DNA of 64,000 nucleotides, from assembly GCF_022179185.1 (NCBI RefSeq), contig NZ_BPQJ01000004.1:62001-126000 (forward strand). Direction: 5' to 3'. Position 1 is the first letter of the stretch. Each line of letters opens with the position of its first letter. Positions 18,113 to 30,655 of the stretch are shown piece after piece. The DNA is from Methylobacterium frigidaeris. Its GTDB lineage: Bacteria > Pseudomonadota > Alphaproteobacteria > Rhizobiales > Beijerinckiaceae. The position numbers and the translations under genes are program-made. The notes under the pieces were generated by a model. It worked only from the letters and a program-made list of their open reading frames with translations, did no database searches and was not told the origin of the DNA.

Positions 18113-19327
18113 ATGGCGAAGATCAAGGTGGCGAACCCCGTCGTCGAGCTCGACGGCGACGAGATGACCCGGATCATCTGGCAGTCCATCAAGGACAAGC
18201 TGATCCACCCCTACCTCGACGTGCCGCTCGAGTACTACGACCTCGGGGTCGAGCATCGCGACGCCACCAACGACAAGGTGACGATCGAGGCCGCCGAGGC
18301 GATCAAGAAGCACGGCGTCGGCGTGAAGTGCGCCACCATCACCCCGGACGAGGCCCGGGTGAAGGAGTTCAACCTCAAGGAGATGTGGAAGTCGCCGAAC
18401 GGCACGATCCGCAACATCCTCGGCGGCGTGATCTTCCGCGAGCCGATCATCTGCCGCAACGTGCCGCGCCTGGTGCCAGGTTGGACCCAGCCGATCGTCG
18501 TCGGCCGCCACGCCTACGGCGACCAGTACCGCGCCACCGACTTCAAGGTGCCGGGCAAGGGCCGCCTCACCGTCAAGTTCGAGGGCGAGGACGGCACCGT
18601 CATCGAGCGCGAGGTGTTCAAGTTCCCGGGCGCCGGCGTCGCCCTGTCGATGTACAACCTCGACGAGTCGATCCGCGACTTCGCCCGCGCATCGATGAAT
18701 TACGGCCTCGCCCGCAAGTTCCCGGTCTATCTCTCGACCAAGAACACCATCCTCAAGGCCTATGACGGCCGGTTCAAGGACATCTTCGAGGAGGTGTACG
18801 AGGCCGAGTTCAAGTCGCGGTTCCAGTCGGCCGGCATCACCTACGAGCACCGCCTGATCGACGACATGGTCGCCTCGGCCCTGAAGTGGTCCGGCGGCTA
18901 CGTCTGGGCGTGCAAGAACTACGACGGCGACGTGCAGTCCGACACCGTGGCGCAGGGCTTCGGCTCGCTCGGCCTGATGACCTCGGTACTGCTCACCCCC
19001 GACGGCCAGACCGTCGAGGCCGAGGCCGCCCACGGCACGGTGACCCGCCACTACCGCGAGCACCAGAAGGGCAAGGAGACCTCGACCAACTCGATCGCGT
19101 CGATCTTCGCCTGGACCCGCGGCCTGTCGCACCGCGCCAAGCTCGACTCCAATGCCGATCTCGGGAAGTTCGCCGAGACCCTGGAGAAGGTCTGCGTCGA
19201 CACCGTCGAGGCCGGGTTCATGACCAAGGACCTCGCGCTCCTGGTCGGCCCCGACCAGAAGTGGCTCTCGACCACCGGCTTCCTCGACAAGATCGACGAG
19301 AACCTGAAGGCCGCGATGGCCGTGTGA
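18113..19327 (+). CDS. icd: NADP-dependent isocitrate dehydrogenase
   Basis: The 404-residue protein is of the eukaryotic-like NADP-IDH type common in alphaproteobacteria. It starts [20 protein letters not shown], has the substrate loop [13 protein letters not shown] and the cofactor-region [18 protein letters not shown]. It oxidises isocitrate to 2-oxoglutarate in the TCA cycle. GGAAGG lies about 12 nt upstream. The stop codon overlaps the first base of a 118-bp two-hairpin repeat element. Upstream lies a separate terminator that may belong to a small RNA. Confidence 0.97.
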   Translation: MAKIKVANPVVELDGDEMTRIIWQSIKDKLIHPYLDVPLEYYDLGVEHRDATNDKVTIEAAEAIKKHGVGVKCATITPDEARVKEFNLKEMWKSPNGTIRNILGGVIFREPIICRNVPRLVPGWTQPIVVGRHAYGDQYRATDFKVPGKGRLTVKFEGEDGTVIEREVFKFPGAGVALSMYNLDESIRDFARASMNYGLARKFPVYLSTKNTILKAYDGRFKDIFEEVYEAEFKSRFQSAGITYEHRLIDDMVASALKWSGGYVWACKNYDGDVQSDTVAQGFGSLGLMTSVLLTPDGQTVEAEAAHGTVTRHYREHQKGKETSTNSIASIFAWTRGLSHRAKLDSNADLGKFAETLEKVCVDTVEAGFMTKDLALLVGPDQKWLSTTGFLDKIDENLKAAMAV

Positions 19328-19444
19328 TACCGCCGCACCTTCGAACGGACGCGTTCGAAGGTGCAAGGCAAGCCCGAATGGGCGCCGGCGCCGATGCGCC
19401 GGTCGCCTTCGCATCGACGCGTCGATGCGAAGGCGCGAAGGTAT
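19327..19444 (+). repeat. Two-hairpin 3'-UTR element, copy A
   Basis: The 118-bp element is bounded by ATACC and GGTAT. Hairpin 1 has a 13-bp perfect stem (GCACCTTCGAACG, 19335-19347, pairing with 19352-19364) and a 4-nt loop. A linker with GGCAAGCCCGA follows. Hairpin 2 has a 15-bp perfect stem (CGCCTTCGCATCGAC, 19404-19418, pairing with 19421-19435). Its first base is the last base of the icd stop codon. A reverse-strand copy of the same length is at 28142-28259. Confidence 0.9.
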
Positions 19445-19450
19445 GAGACG

Positions 19451-19484
19451 CCGAAGGGCGGCCGGGAGCCCGGCCGCCCTTCGG
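19451..19484. terminator. Long perfect hairpin between icd and the dioxygenase gene
   Basis: A 16-bp perfect stem (CCGAAGGGCGGCCGGG and its complement) has a 2-nt loop AG. It sits between convergent icd and the intradiol dioxygenase gene, just after repeat copy A. There is no T-run, so it may work as a bidirectional 3' boundary rather than a classical terminator. Confidence 0.5.
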
Positions 19485-19525
19485 GCCTCCTTCCCTGCGG
19501 CCAGGTCACGGCCGCGGGGAACCCG

Positions 19526-20182
19526 TCACGCTCCCCTGACCACCAGCGTCAGCGCCGCCTCGTAGCCCCCGCCCTCCGGGCGGATGTCCGCGACGCCGCG
19601 ACCCTCGGGATCGTCCTGGCGCAGGAGGACGTCGCGGGCATTGCCGATCCGGCCGCGCCGGGATCGGCCCAGATAGGCGGGACCTCCGTACACCGCCTCG
19701 CTCACCGCGTCCGGGAAGTAGATCTGGCCCGTGAGTGCCGTCCGGCTGCCCAGGATCACCTTCACGTGCAGGTGGGGCGTGCGGCCCGGATACCAGCCCG
19801 GATAGATCGTCCGGAAGGCCACGCGGCCGGCCTCGTCGGCGACCTGCGTGCCGCGCAGGAAGGTGCGTCCAACGGTGGACGCGCCGCGATCACCCTGGTC
19901 GGGATAGCCCGAGTAGCGCCCTTGCGCGTCCGCATGCCAGAGATCGACGCGGGCCGCCGGCAGGGTAACGCAGTCGCGCAACGTCACGACCTGCAGCCTC
20001 ACCCTGAGAGGCGTACCGTCCCGATCCTCCCGGATGTCCGATCGCAGCAGGCGGGGATCGAGGTAGAACGGCCCCTCCACCGCCTGCGGGGTCAGGAGGC
20101 AGGTCGCCTGCGCCGGGCGGGGCGCCAGAAGGCCGGCCGCGAGGGTGCCGAGCATCACGCGGCGCGTCGGGCGATTCGGCAT
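19526..20182 (-). CDS. Exported intradiol ring-cleavage dioxygenase-like protein
   Basis: The 218-residue protein starts RPTRRVMLGTLAAGLLAPRP, a twin-arginine signal, so it is probably exported folded. The catalytic domain has VEGPFYLDP, VDLWHADAQGRYSGY and YPGWYPGRTPHLHVKV. The last stretch holds the Tyr and His residues that bind Fe(III) in catechol and protocatechuate dioxygenases. The usual catabolic neighbours are missing and the signal suggests a periplasmic role. The true substrate is unknown. Confidence 0.86.
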   Translation of the reverse strand: MPNRPTRRVMLGTLAAGLLAPRPAQATCLLTPQAVEGPFYLDPRLLRSDIREDRDGTPLRVRLQVVTLRDCVTLPAARVDLWHADAQGRYSGYPDQGDRGASTVGRTFLRGTQVADEAGRVAFRTIYPGWYPGRTPHLHVKVILGSRTALTGQIYFPDAVSEAVYGGPAYLGRSRRGRIGNARDVLLRQDDPEGRGVADIRPEGGGYEAALTLVVRGA

Positions 20183-20222
20183 GGCTCCCTCCTCACTCCC
20201 GTCGGCGCCGTGATGTCGCGCC

Positions 20223-21839
<1,617 letters not shown>

Positions 21840-22258
21840 CGTCGCTCCGGTGGCCCGCTGACCGTACCCCGCATCCGCATGGGATCCTACTCCCGGCGCC
21901 CCTGCACAACGGTCAATGCCACCAGCGGCAACCGCGACCGGGCGTCGCTTCGGGACTTGGATAAGCCAGGCGACGCAAGGTTGCAATCGTCGCCGCGGTG
22001 GATATTGGCGTGCGAGAGGCGATCCCGATCCGAAAAAAGATCGCCGCAACTGGATTTAAGCGCTTCTCCTAAAAGGCTGGACTTGCTCACGGCCGCTGCG
22101 ACACCACAGCGACGGGATAATCCCGTCGGATTATGCTCTCACAAGCGCGAGAGATACAGATCTATGCGTTGTTCTCTGGGAGGCCGGGATCGTGCGCGGC
22201 CTCCCGATCGCATCCTCGCCTCTGCCGCGTCTTGCGGCGAAGCCGTCCGTACCGTCGC
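21840..22258. other. 419-bp non-coding gap between the LOV kinase promoter and the AI-2E gene end
   Basis: I see no gene. The left part must hold the LOV kinase promoter on the minus strand. A 19-bp perfect inverted repeat (CGACGGGAT, one base, ATCCCGTCG) lies at 22110-22128. A GGGAGGCC/GGCCTCCC hairpin lies near 22179-22206. The middle (about 22030-22080) is unusually A/T-rich for this genome (GAAAAAAGA, GGATTTAAGC, TAAAAGG), consistent with a promoter. Confidence 0.5.
22110..22128. promoter_or_regulatory. Perfect 9+9 inverted repeat, possible operator
   Basis: CGACGGGAT and ATCCCGTCG flank a single A. It is about 270 bp upstream of the LOV kinase start and 131 bp downstream of the AI-2E gene stop. 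It could be a repressor site for an unseen transcript or a hairpin. Confidence 0.35.
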
Positions 22259-24178
22259 TCAGGCCGCCTTGCGCCGCGTCTCCCGGGCCTCGCCGGCGCC
22301 CGAGAGCGTCAGGGCGGCGTCGAGGGCGTCGCTGATCGTGGTGACCAGGATGTCGGCGGAGGTCGCCCGGCGCAGGCGGTCGCGGCCAGCCGGATCGCGC
22401 TCGCGCCAGATCGCCACCATCACCCGGACGCCCGGGATCGCCCGGCGGGCGAGGCGGGCGGCGAGCCGGATGTGGGAGGTGCTGATCGGCTCGATGTAGG
22501 ACAGGCAGACCAGGGCAACGCCCTCGGTCTCCGGCCGCTCGCCCTTGTTCAGGGCGTCCTGGCTGGTGGTGCGGGCCGACAAGCCGTGATGCCCCAGCAC
22601 CTGGGCCAGCATGCCGGCGGCAGCGGCGTCGAACGGCCCGCGGGCCGCCACCACCAGGACCGGGGCGGGCCCGCGCCAGGCCGGGCTTAAATCCTCCGGG
22701 CGACGCACGATGGCGGTCGAGGCCCGGTCCGGACCGAGAGCGGCCACCGCCGCCTCGATCTCGGCGCTGCGCACCGCCGACGCTCCCTTGCGGACCGGCA
22801 GCGTGCCGAGGGTCGTCACCACGCTCTCGATCGCCCGCCCGACCGCCTGCTGGCGGTCCGCCGCCAGCGCCCCGCTCGCGCGGTCGTTCTGGGCGAGCCG
22901 CAGGCCGCCGAGCGCGATCTCGTCGTAATAGGTGGCGAGCGCCCGCTCCTTCAGCACCTGTCGCGCCTTGTCGATCGCCTCGAGGGGGTCGCCCGCCAGC
23001 ATGCGCTGGTAGAAGATCTCGGACGGGGCGAGCGCCGGCCGGTCGCCGAGCATCACGTCGAGGAAGGCGAGGCGCTCGACGTGGCGGCCGAGCACCACCA
23101 GGCAGACGGTGATCGGGGTAGCGAGCACCAGCCCGACCGGCCCCCACAGGAAGGTCCACAGAGTCGCGGCCAGGATCACCGCCACGGGCGACAGGCCGGT
23201 CGAGTGGCCGTAGAGCAGCGGCTCGACGACGTGCCCGGCGATCGGCTCGACGACGGCGAACAGCACGATCGTGGCGATCAGCATCGACCAGCCGGGATCG
23301 ACCGCCGCCGCGAGCAGGAGCGGGAAGGCCATGCCGATGACCGCGCCGATATAGGGCACGAAGCGCAGGATCGCCGCGAGCACGCCCCACAGGATCGGGC
23401 TCGGCACGCCGATCAGCCACAGGCCCACCGCGATCACCACCCCGAAGGCGAGGTTGAGCCCGGCCTGGGCGAGGAAGAAGCGCGAGAGCCGCGCGACCGC
23501 GTCGTCCATCGCCGCCGTGGTGGCGCGCAGGTCGCCGGACCCGGCCAGGCGAATGGCGCGATTGCGCAGGTCCTCGCGCTGGGCGAGGAAGAACAGGGTG
23601 AAGAGCAGGATCAGCCCGACCGTGGCGAGCGGGTGCAGCACCGGCGCCACGACGCTGCCGAGGGTCGAGACCAGGCCGGCCTTCGGCTCGCGCACCTCGA
23701 CCAGCATCGGCTTCTCGGCGTCGGACGACGCCCCGCCCTTCGCCTTCGCCTCCTGCGGCTGCAGGTCCTGGCTCAGGTCCTGCACCGCCTGGAACAGCCG
23801 CTCCAGGGTGGCGCCGCCGCCGGCCTGGGCGCGCAGGGCGCCGATCTTCTCCCGCATCGTCACGGTGTAGCGCGGCAAGTCCGAGGCGAGTTGAGACGCC
23901 TCGTTGGCGATCAGGAGGCCCAAGCCGCCGATGCCCGCGAAGGTCGCCAGCACGACGACCAGCACGGCGAGGGAGCGCGGCAGGCGCCGGCGCTGCAGAC
24001 CCCGCACCGCCGGGGCGAGGACGAAGCTGAGGAGCACCGCCAGGGTGATCGGCATCAGCACGTCGCGCCCGAGCGACAGGATCGCGCCGATCGCCAGCAC
24101 CAGCAGGCAGGTCGCCAGCGCCGTGAACACCGGCATCGCGTCGCGCAGGCGGCGCGCCGTCACGGGATCGTCGATCAT
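22259..24178 (-). CDS. AI-2E/PerM family membrane protein with a long cytoplasmic C-terminal extension
   Basis: The first 380 or so residues are an AI-2E/PerM family transporter: paired N-terminal helices, a periplasmic helical insert and the LRFVPYIGAVIGMAFPL core motif. Family members move small molecules or ions, and the substrate here is unknown. About 250 extra residues follow, with a helical bundle (KERALATYYDEIALGGLRLA) and a Rossmann-like segment (APVLVVAARGPFDAAAAGML, then VALVCLSY and VRVMVAIW). That tail resembles cobalamin-binding-type folds but lacks the DxHxxG motif. The protein lies downstream of a CheY-like regulator. Confidence 0.83.
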   Translation of the reverse strand: MIDDPVTARRLRDAMPVFTALATCLLVLAIGAILSLGRDVLMPITLAVLLSFVLAPAVRGLQRRRLPRSLAVLVVVLATFAGIGGLGLLIANEASQLASDLPRYTVTMREKIGALRAQAGGGATLERLFQAVQDLSQDLQPQEAKAKGGASSDAEKPMLVEVREPKAGLVSTLGSVVAPVLHPLATVGLILLFTLFFLAQREDLRNRAIRLAGSGDLRATTAAMDDAVARLSRFFLAQAGLNLAFGVVIAVGLWLIGVPSPILWGVLAAILRFVPYIGAVIGMAFPLLLAAAVDPGWSMLIATIVLFAVVEPIAGHVVEPLLYGHSTGLSPVAVILAATLWTFLWGPVGLVLATPITVCLVVLGRHVERLAFLDVMLGDRPALAPSEIFYQRMLAGDPLEAIDKARQVLKERALATYYDEIALGGLRLAQNDRASGALAADRQQAVGRAIESVVTTLGTLPVRKGASAVRSAEIEAAVAALGPDRASTAIVRRPEDLSPAWRGPAPVLVVAARGPFDAAAAGMLAQVLGHHGLSARTTSQDALNKGERPETEGVALVCLSYIEPISTSHIRLAARLARRAIPGVRVMVAIWRERDPAGRDRLRRATSADILVTTISDALDAALTLSGAGEARETRRKAA

Positions 24179-24193
24179 CGGCCTCTCATTGGA

Positions 24194-24300
24194 CTATTGC
24201 GCCTTCGCATCGACGCAGCGAAGGCGTTCAGCGCACCGGCTCCGGCACCTGTCGGGCTTGGCCAGCGACGCCGCACGGATCCGTCCGACGGCGCTGCGGC
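24194..24300 (-). repeat. Two-hairpin 3'-UTR element, diverged copy E
   Basis: Read on the minus strand it starts about 16 nt after the response-regulator stop. It has an imperfect hairpin 1 centred on ACGGATCCGT, the linker GGCCAAGCCCGA and hairpin 2 with stem CGCCTTCGC (24200-24208) pairing with GCGAAGGCG (24218-24226). The order matches copies A and B, but the hairpin 1 stem sequence is different. Confidence 0.6.
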
Positions 24301-24315
24301 CTCACACGCCGGATC

Positions 24316-24693
24316 TCAAGACGCGGGCGGCGTGCCGAGGGCGGCGCCGATCTGGGTCAGGAGCTTCGAGAAGTCGACCGGCTTCGGGTGGTAGTCGTCG
24401 CAGCCGGCCTGGATCACCTTCTCGCGGTCGCCCGACATGGCGTGGGCGGTGAGCGCGATGATCGGGATCCGGGCGGTCTCGGCGTCGGACTTGAGCGCGC
24501 GCGCCGCCGACCAGCCGTCGAGAACCGGCAGGTTCATGTCGAGCAGGATGATGTCGGGCCGGCTGGTGCGGGCCTTCATCACGCCCTCCTCGCCGTCATG
24601 GGCGAGCACCACCTCGTAGCCCCGCCGCTTGAGCCGCCGGGAGAGGAAATCCCAGATTTCCTCATGGTCCTCGACGAGAAGGATCTTCGCCAC
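24316..24693 (-). CDS. Single-domain response regulator (CheY-like)
   Basis: The 125-residue protein is one receiver domain: ILLVEDHEE for the acidic pocket, the phospho-Asp in IILLDMNLPVLDGW, the Thr in IIALTAHAM and the Lys in YHPKPVDF. It has no output domain and so acts as a phospho-relay or binding partner. The start is GTG at 24693, where the receiver fold begins and GGAG is upstream; an in-frame ATG at 24816 would add a disordered Arg-rich leader. Its kinase is not identifiable here, although a hybrid kinase lies 2.5 kb away. Confidence 0.88.
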   Translation of the reverse strand: MAKILLVEDHEEIWDFLSRRLKRRGYEVVLAHDGEEGVMKARTSRPDIILLDMNLPVLDGWSAARALKSDAETARIPIIALTAHAMSGDREKVIQAGCDDYHPKPVDFSKLLTQIGAALGTPPAS

Positions 24694-24781
24694 CGCCCCC
24701 ACTCCACGCTCGCGCGAGACAGGACGCGGCCGGTCCGGCCGCCTCCTGGCATCGCGCCTGTTCGACAGGCCCTCATACACG

Positions 24782-24808
24782 CCCGTCCCCGCTGACGCAG
24801 GGGACGGG
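24782..24808. repeat. Inverted repeat between glgX and the response regulator
   Basis: A perfect 9-bp stem (CCCGTCCCC with GGGGACGGG) encloses a 9-nt loop. It lies 47 bp downstream of the glgX stop and could end or protect the glgX transcript. There is no T-run. Confidence 0.45.
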
Positions 24809-24854
24809 TGAGGCATTTCGGGCCCAACTCAAAGTGGGCAGGCTCGCCCGGTTG

Positions 24855-27137
<2,283 letters not shown>

Positions 27138-27327
27138 GGGGGCGTTCGACGATCCCGGAGGCGAGAAGCCTGACTGTGGGCTGAACGCGCCGCCCCTCGC
27201 CCAAGCTCCCGTTCCATCGCCAAAATTTCCTGGGTGCCGTCCGGGAACTTTCCAGCGCCGGGACGGACCTCCGGCCGCGCTCGCGGGTTCCTGAGGATAG
27301 CGGGCGCATCCCGCGGCGGGGACCGGC

Positions 27328-27756
27328 ATGAGTGTGACGATCGCGGACGTGATGAGCAGGGACGTGGAGTTCATCCCCGGCGACGCCCCGGTGCAGGAAG
27401 CCGCGGTGCTCATGGGCGAGCTCGATGTCGGCGCCCTGCCGGTCGGCACGGCGGACGCCCTCGACGGCGTGATCACCGACCGGGACATCCTCTACCGGGT
27501 CGTCGCCCAGGGGCTCGACCCGCGCCACGTCCGGGTGAGCGAGGCGATGTCGCGCCCGGTCGTGTCCTGCGCGGAGACCGACCCGGTGCGCACCGCCCTC
27601 GACCTGATGGCCGCCCACCATGTCCGGCGCCTGCCGGTGCGGGATGCGGGCGGGCGCGTCACCGGCTGGGTCACCCTGGCGGACCTGTCGCGGGCGCTGC
27701 TGCTCGGCGGCGACGCGCTCCAGACCTCGCTCAAGCGCCTGACCGAGGAGGCGTGA
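27328..27756 (+). CDS. Tandem CBS-domain protein
   Basis: The 142-residue protein is two CBS motifs and nothing else. Each has the strand-helix pattern ending in a conserved aspartate segment (DGVITDRDILYR and VTGWVTLADLSRALL). Such proteins usually bind adenosine nucleotides in the cytoplasm and may be stress-related; the partner is unknown. Its promoter must lie in the 190-bp gap shared with divergent glgX. It meets the next minus-strand gene tail to tail with 1 bp between stops. Confidence 0.87.
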   Translation: MSVTIADVMSRDVEFIPGDAPVQEAAVLMGELDVGALPVGTADALDGVITDRDILYRVVAQGLDPRHVRVSEAMSRPVVSCAETDPVRTALDLMAAHHVRRLPVRDAGGRVTGWVTLADLSRALLLGGDALQTSLKRLTEEA

Positions 27757-27757
27757 G

Positions 27758-28039
27758 CTAGATGCCGGCCGCGGCGGCGGCGTTGGCCGCCTCGTTGGCG
27801 CGCTCCGCCTCCAGGATGGTCTGGCGGGCGAGGTAGCGGGTCACGAGCGCCTCGACGTCGCGGATCGTCTCCTCGACGAGGTGTTCCTGGAGCCGGGCGC
27901 GGGGATCGTCGGCCTGCAGGTTCTCGCGCTCCTGGAGCCGGCGCATGGCCTGCTTGACCACCTGGTAGACCGCCTCGCGCTCCTCGCGGCTCATCGCCGG
28001 GGAGACGGCCCGGGCGACCAGGTCCGTGAAATCGGACAT
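27758..28039 (-). CDS. Small helical protein of unknown function
   Basis: The 93-residue protein starts MSDFTDLVARAVSPAMSREE and is predicted to be almost wholly alpha-helical, with many Glu, Arg and Ala residues (QAMRRLQERENLQ, QTILEAERANEAANA). It has no signal peptide or membrane segment. Codon usage is like its neighbours, supporting a real gene. I do not recognise a family and cannot assign a function. Confidence 0.62.
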   Translation of the reverse strand: MSDFTDLVARAVSPAMSREEREAVYQVVKQAMRRLQERENLQADDPRARLQEHLVEETIRDVEALVTRYLARQTILEAERANEAANAAAAAGI

Positions 28040-28141
28040 CGGGGTGCTGCTCGTCCTTGACGGTTGCGGGCGCTCCTTGCGGCGCCCCGACCCGCTTCAT
28101 CGCACGACCGGCGCCGGGACCGAAGGCCCGGGCGAGGTCTT

Positions 28142-28259
28142 ATACCTTCGCGCCTACGCATCGACGTGTCGATTCGAAGGCGACCGGCGCATCAGCGCCG
28201 GCGCCCGTTCGGGCTTGCCTGGCACCGTCGAACGCGTCCGTTCGAAGGTGCGGCGGTAT
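28142..28259 (-). repeat. Two-hairpin 3'-UTR element, copy B
   Basis: This is a 118-bp reverse-strand copy of the element at 19327-19444, again bounded by ATACC and GGTAT. Read on the minus strand it begins inside the stop codon of the capsule-export gene. Hairpin 1 and the linker GGCAAGCCCGAACGGGCGCC are nearly identical to copy A. The hairpin 2 stem carries several changes. Confidence 0.9.
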
Positions 28260-29563
28260 TACATGTTGTGGTCCTTGACGCCGGCGATGAGCAGGCTGCT
28301 GCAGCCCCAGACCACCAGGAAGGCGAAGAAGGCGACGAACAGGGAGTGCCCGCGCATCGGCACGGTGGAGAGTTCGGGCCGGCTCGGCGGCACGAAGACC
28401 GCGAGGTAGACGTGCTGGCGGTTCGCCGCCACCCGGGCGCGGTCGAGCATCGTGGTGGCGGAATCGTTCAGCTTCTCGGCGATGGTGCGCTCGACCATCA
28501 GCCCCTCGTATTCCAGGATCGCGTCCGAGACGTGCCGTCCGCCGACCGCCATCCCGTCGCTGGTCAGCGAATCCTCGAGCTGCTTGATCTGCTGGTTGGT
28601 GGCGTTGAGGCTTGCCACGATGGTCTGGATCGAGCGCGACTTCTCGTCGAGGCCTGAGCCGCGCAGCACCTGCAGGTCGTTCTCCGCCTTGATCTTGTCC
28701 TTGCGCAAGGAGAGCAGGGTGGTCATCGTGGCCTCGGCGGACTTCGCCGGATCGATGATGCCCCAGCGGTTGCGGAACTCGCGCAGGGCGAGGTGGGCCT
28801 TGCGCATCCGCTCCTCGCTCGCCGCCAAGTCGTCCTTGCTGTGCTTGAGCATGTCCTGCTGCGCGCGGGACGAGATCGCGTTGATCAGCGCCTCGGCGCG
28901 GGCCATGACGTGGCGGCTGATCGCCAGGGCGTCGTCGGGCGTGAAGGCCTGCACCGTCAGGGTGATCACGCCCGAGACGAGATCGATGTGGACCTGGACG
29001 TGCTTGCGCCAGTACTTCAGCAACTGCTCGATCGGCTTGTCGCCGGAGTAGCGCGCCCAGAAATCGGCCTCGTCGCGGGTGAACATCCGGACGACGTCGA
29101 GCTCCTTCTGGGCGCTCTCCAGCATCGGCTGGCTCTGGATGTATTCCTGGACGATGTAGCTGTCCTGGCTGTTGTTCTTCTGGATCAGCGAGGAGAACTC
29201 GCCGAGCGCGACGTTGCCCATCGGCTCGACCTCGCCGCGGACGGCGAAGCGGGCCTCGACCACGTACTGGTCGGCGGCGAAGACGAACAGGTAGATCCCG
29301 ACCACCGCCGTCGGCAGCAGCACGAAGAGGCCGATGTTGCGCAGCAGCCGTCCCAGGACCCGGTTCTGGGTGCCGGCGGCGGGCAGGAGCGGCACGCGGG
29401 TCCAGCGCAGCGGGTTGAGCAACGCTGGCAGCCGGCCCCGGGGGCCCTCGGGGGAGATCGGCTCGACCGTCTCGGCGTTGCGGCGCAGGTCGGGCACGGT
29501 GCGCCGCGCGAACGCGATCATGCTGCCGAGCCTGTCGCGCCGTTTGACCTCGTCCGCGTCCAT
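28259..29563 (-). CDS. Capsule polysaccharide export inner-membrane protein (KpsE/BexC/CtrB family)
   Basis: The 434-residue protein has a membrane segment near residues 62-84, the family pattern FAADQYVVEARFAVRG just after it, a long coiled-coil periplasmic region and a second membrane segment at the C-terminus. This is the polysaccharide co-polymerase/periplasmic adaptor topology of capsule ABC exporters. No kpsM/kpsT or outer-membrane partners are adjacent. Glycosyltransferases at 62.6-64 kb may belong to a related pathway. The stop codon overlaps repeat copy B. Confidence 0.87.
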   Translation of the reverse strand: MDADEVKRRDRLGSMIAFARRTVPDLRRNAETVEPISPEGPRGRLPALLNPLRWTRVPLLPAAGTQNRVLGRLLRNIGLFVLLPTAVVGIYLFVFAADQYVVEARFAVRGEVEPMGNVALGEFSSLIQKNNSQDSYIVQEYIQSQPMLESAQKELDVVRMFTRDEADFWARYSGDKPIEQLLKYWRKHVQVHIDLVSGVITLTVQAFTPDDALAISRHVMARAEALINAISSRAQQDMLKHSKDDLAASEERMRKAHLALREFRNRWGIIDPAKSAEATMTTLLSLRKDKIKAENDLQVLRGSGLDEKSRSIQTIVASLNATNQQIKQLEDSLTSDGMAVGGRHVSDAILEYEGLMVERTIAEKLNDSATTMLDRARVAANRQHVYLAVFVPPSRPELSTVPMRGHSLFVAFFAFLVVWGCSSLLIAGVKDHNM

Positions 29564-29656
29564 TCTGCCTGATTCCCCGTGCGGCGTCGGCCGCCTTCGT
29601 GACCCCGATGGCCAGGGTTATCGGATGCTGCGGTTTTCGGCCTTTTTAATGGCGCC

Positions 29657-30655
29657 TCACCGCGCCCCGAGGGCGGCGGCGAGGCGCGTCCAGGCCGCCT
29701 CGTCGGGGGGCAGGCCGAAGCGCAGCCGCGCCGGCGCGGCCTCGAACCGGCGCACGAAGATCCCGGCGCGGCCGAGATGCCCGAACAGGCCCTGCGCATC
29801 GGAGAAGTCGGCGGTGCGAAACAGCGTCGTGCCGCCGACGATCCGGCCGCCGGCGGCCGCGAGCAGCGCATCGAGCCGGGCCGCGTCGCGGCTCCGCGCC
29901 GCGGCGGCCTCTCGCCGCCAGGCTTCGTCCGCCAGGGCGCGGCGGCCGATCACGATCGCCGGCCCCGACACTGCCCAGGGCCCGATCCCGCGGCGCAAGG
30001 CGCTGATCAAGGGCTCCGCCGCCACCGCGAAGCCGAGGCGCAGCCCGGCGAGGCCGTAGGTCTTGCCGAAGGAGCGCAGCACCAGGCAGCCGGGCGGGGG
30101 CGCCCCGCACAGGCTCGCGACGGGTTCGAGATCCGCGAAGGCCTCGTCGACCACGAGCCAGCCGCCGCCCGCCGCCAGCCCGGCCGCCGCCGACGCGAGG
30201 TCGCAGGCCGGCGCGACCCGCCCGTCCGGGTTGTTCGGGTTGACGACCACCACGACGTCGGCCTCCGTGGTGAGGTCCGCCACCGCCGCGACGGCGTGCC
30301 CGGCCCGGGCCCAGGACGCGGCATGCTCGGCATAGGTGGGACCGACCACCGCGACGCGGCCGGGGGGCCGCAGCCGTGGGATCAGGTCGATCAGCGCCTG
30401 CGTGCCGGGAGCCGCGACGACGTGGTCCGGCCTCGCGCCGTAGGCCTGCGCCGCCGCGGCCTCGAGGGCCGCGAGATCGGCGCGCGCCGGGAGCCGCGTG
30501 AAGGCGCTGGCCTCGAGGGCCGGCCACGGATAGGGGATCGGATTGATCCCCGTCGACAGGTCGATCCAGGGCTCGGGGGCCTGCGGGAAGAGCCGGCGGG
30601 CCTCGCCGAGGTCGCCCCCGTGCCGGATCGCCCCTTCCTCGCCATCGCTCGTCAT
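29657..30655 (-). CDS. cobC: Threonine-phosphate decarboxylase (cobalamin aminopropanol arm)
   Basis: The 332-residue PLP enzyme has HGGDLGEARRLFP and DLSTGINPIPYP at the N-terminus, VVNPNNPDGR, and the PLP-lysine segment RSFGKTYGLAGLRLG. It converts L-threonine O-3-phosphate to aminopropanol phosphate for the cobalamin nucleotide loop. It is named cobC in the Pseudomonas denitrificans scheme and cobD in Salmonella. Its ATG overlaps the divergent ATG of the adenosylcobinamide-phosphate synthase gene by two bases. Confidence 0.92.
   Translation of the reverse strand: MTSDGEEGAIRHGGDLGEARRLFPQAPEPWIDLSTGINPIPYPWPALEASAFTRLPARADLAALEAAAAQAYGARPDHVVAAPGTQALIDLIPRLRPPGRVAVVGPTYAEHAASWARAGHAVAAVADLTTEADVVVVVNPNNPDGRVAPACDLASAAAGLAAGGGWLVVDEAFADLEPVASLCGAPPPGCLVLRSFGKTYGLAGLRLGFAVAAEPLISALRRGIGPWAVSGPAIVIGRRALADEAWRREAAAARSRDAARLDALLAAAGGRIVGGTTLFRTADFSDAQGLFGHLGRAGIFVRRFEAAPARLRFGLPPDEAAWTRLAAALGAR

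Noticed and set aside
18113..18113. The terminator at 17945-17976 as an ordinary 3' terminator of the CurA-like gene
   Set aside because: That gene ended at 17055, and the whole opposite-strand trmJ gene lies between. A separate short transcript explains it better.
27138..27327. An EcfG promoter (GGAAC...CGTT) between glgX and the CBS gene
   Set aside because: GGAAC occurs on both strands, but CGTT is not at 16-17 nt spacing in either direction.
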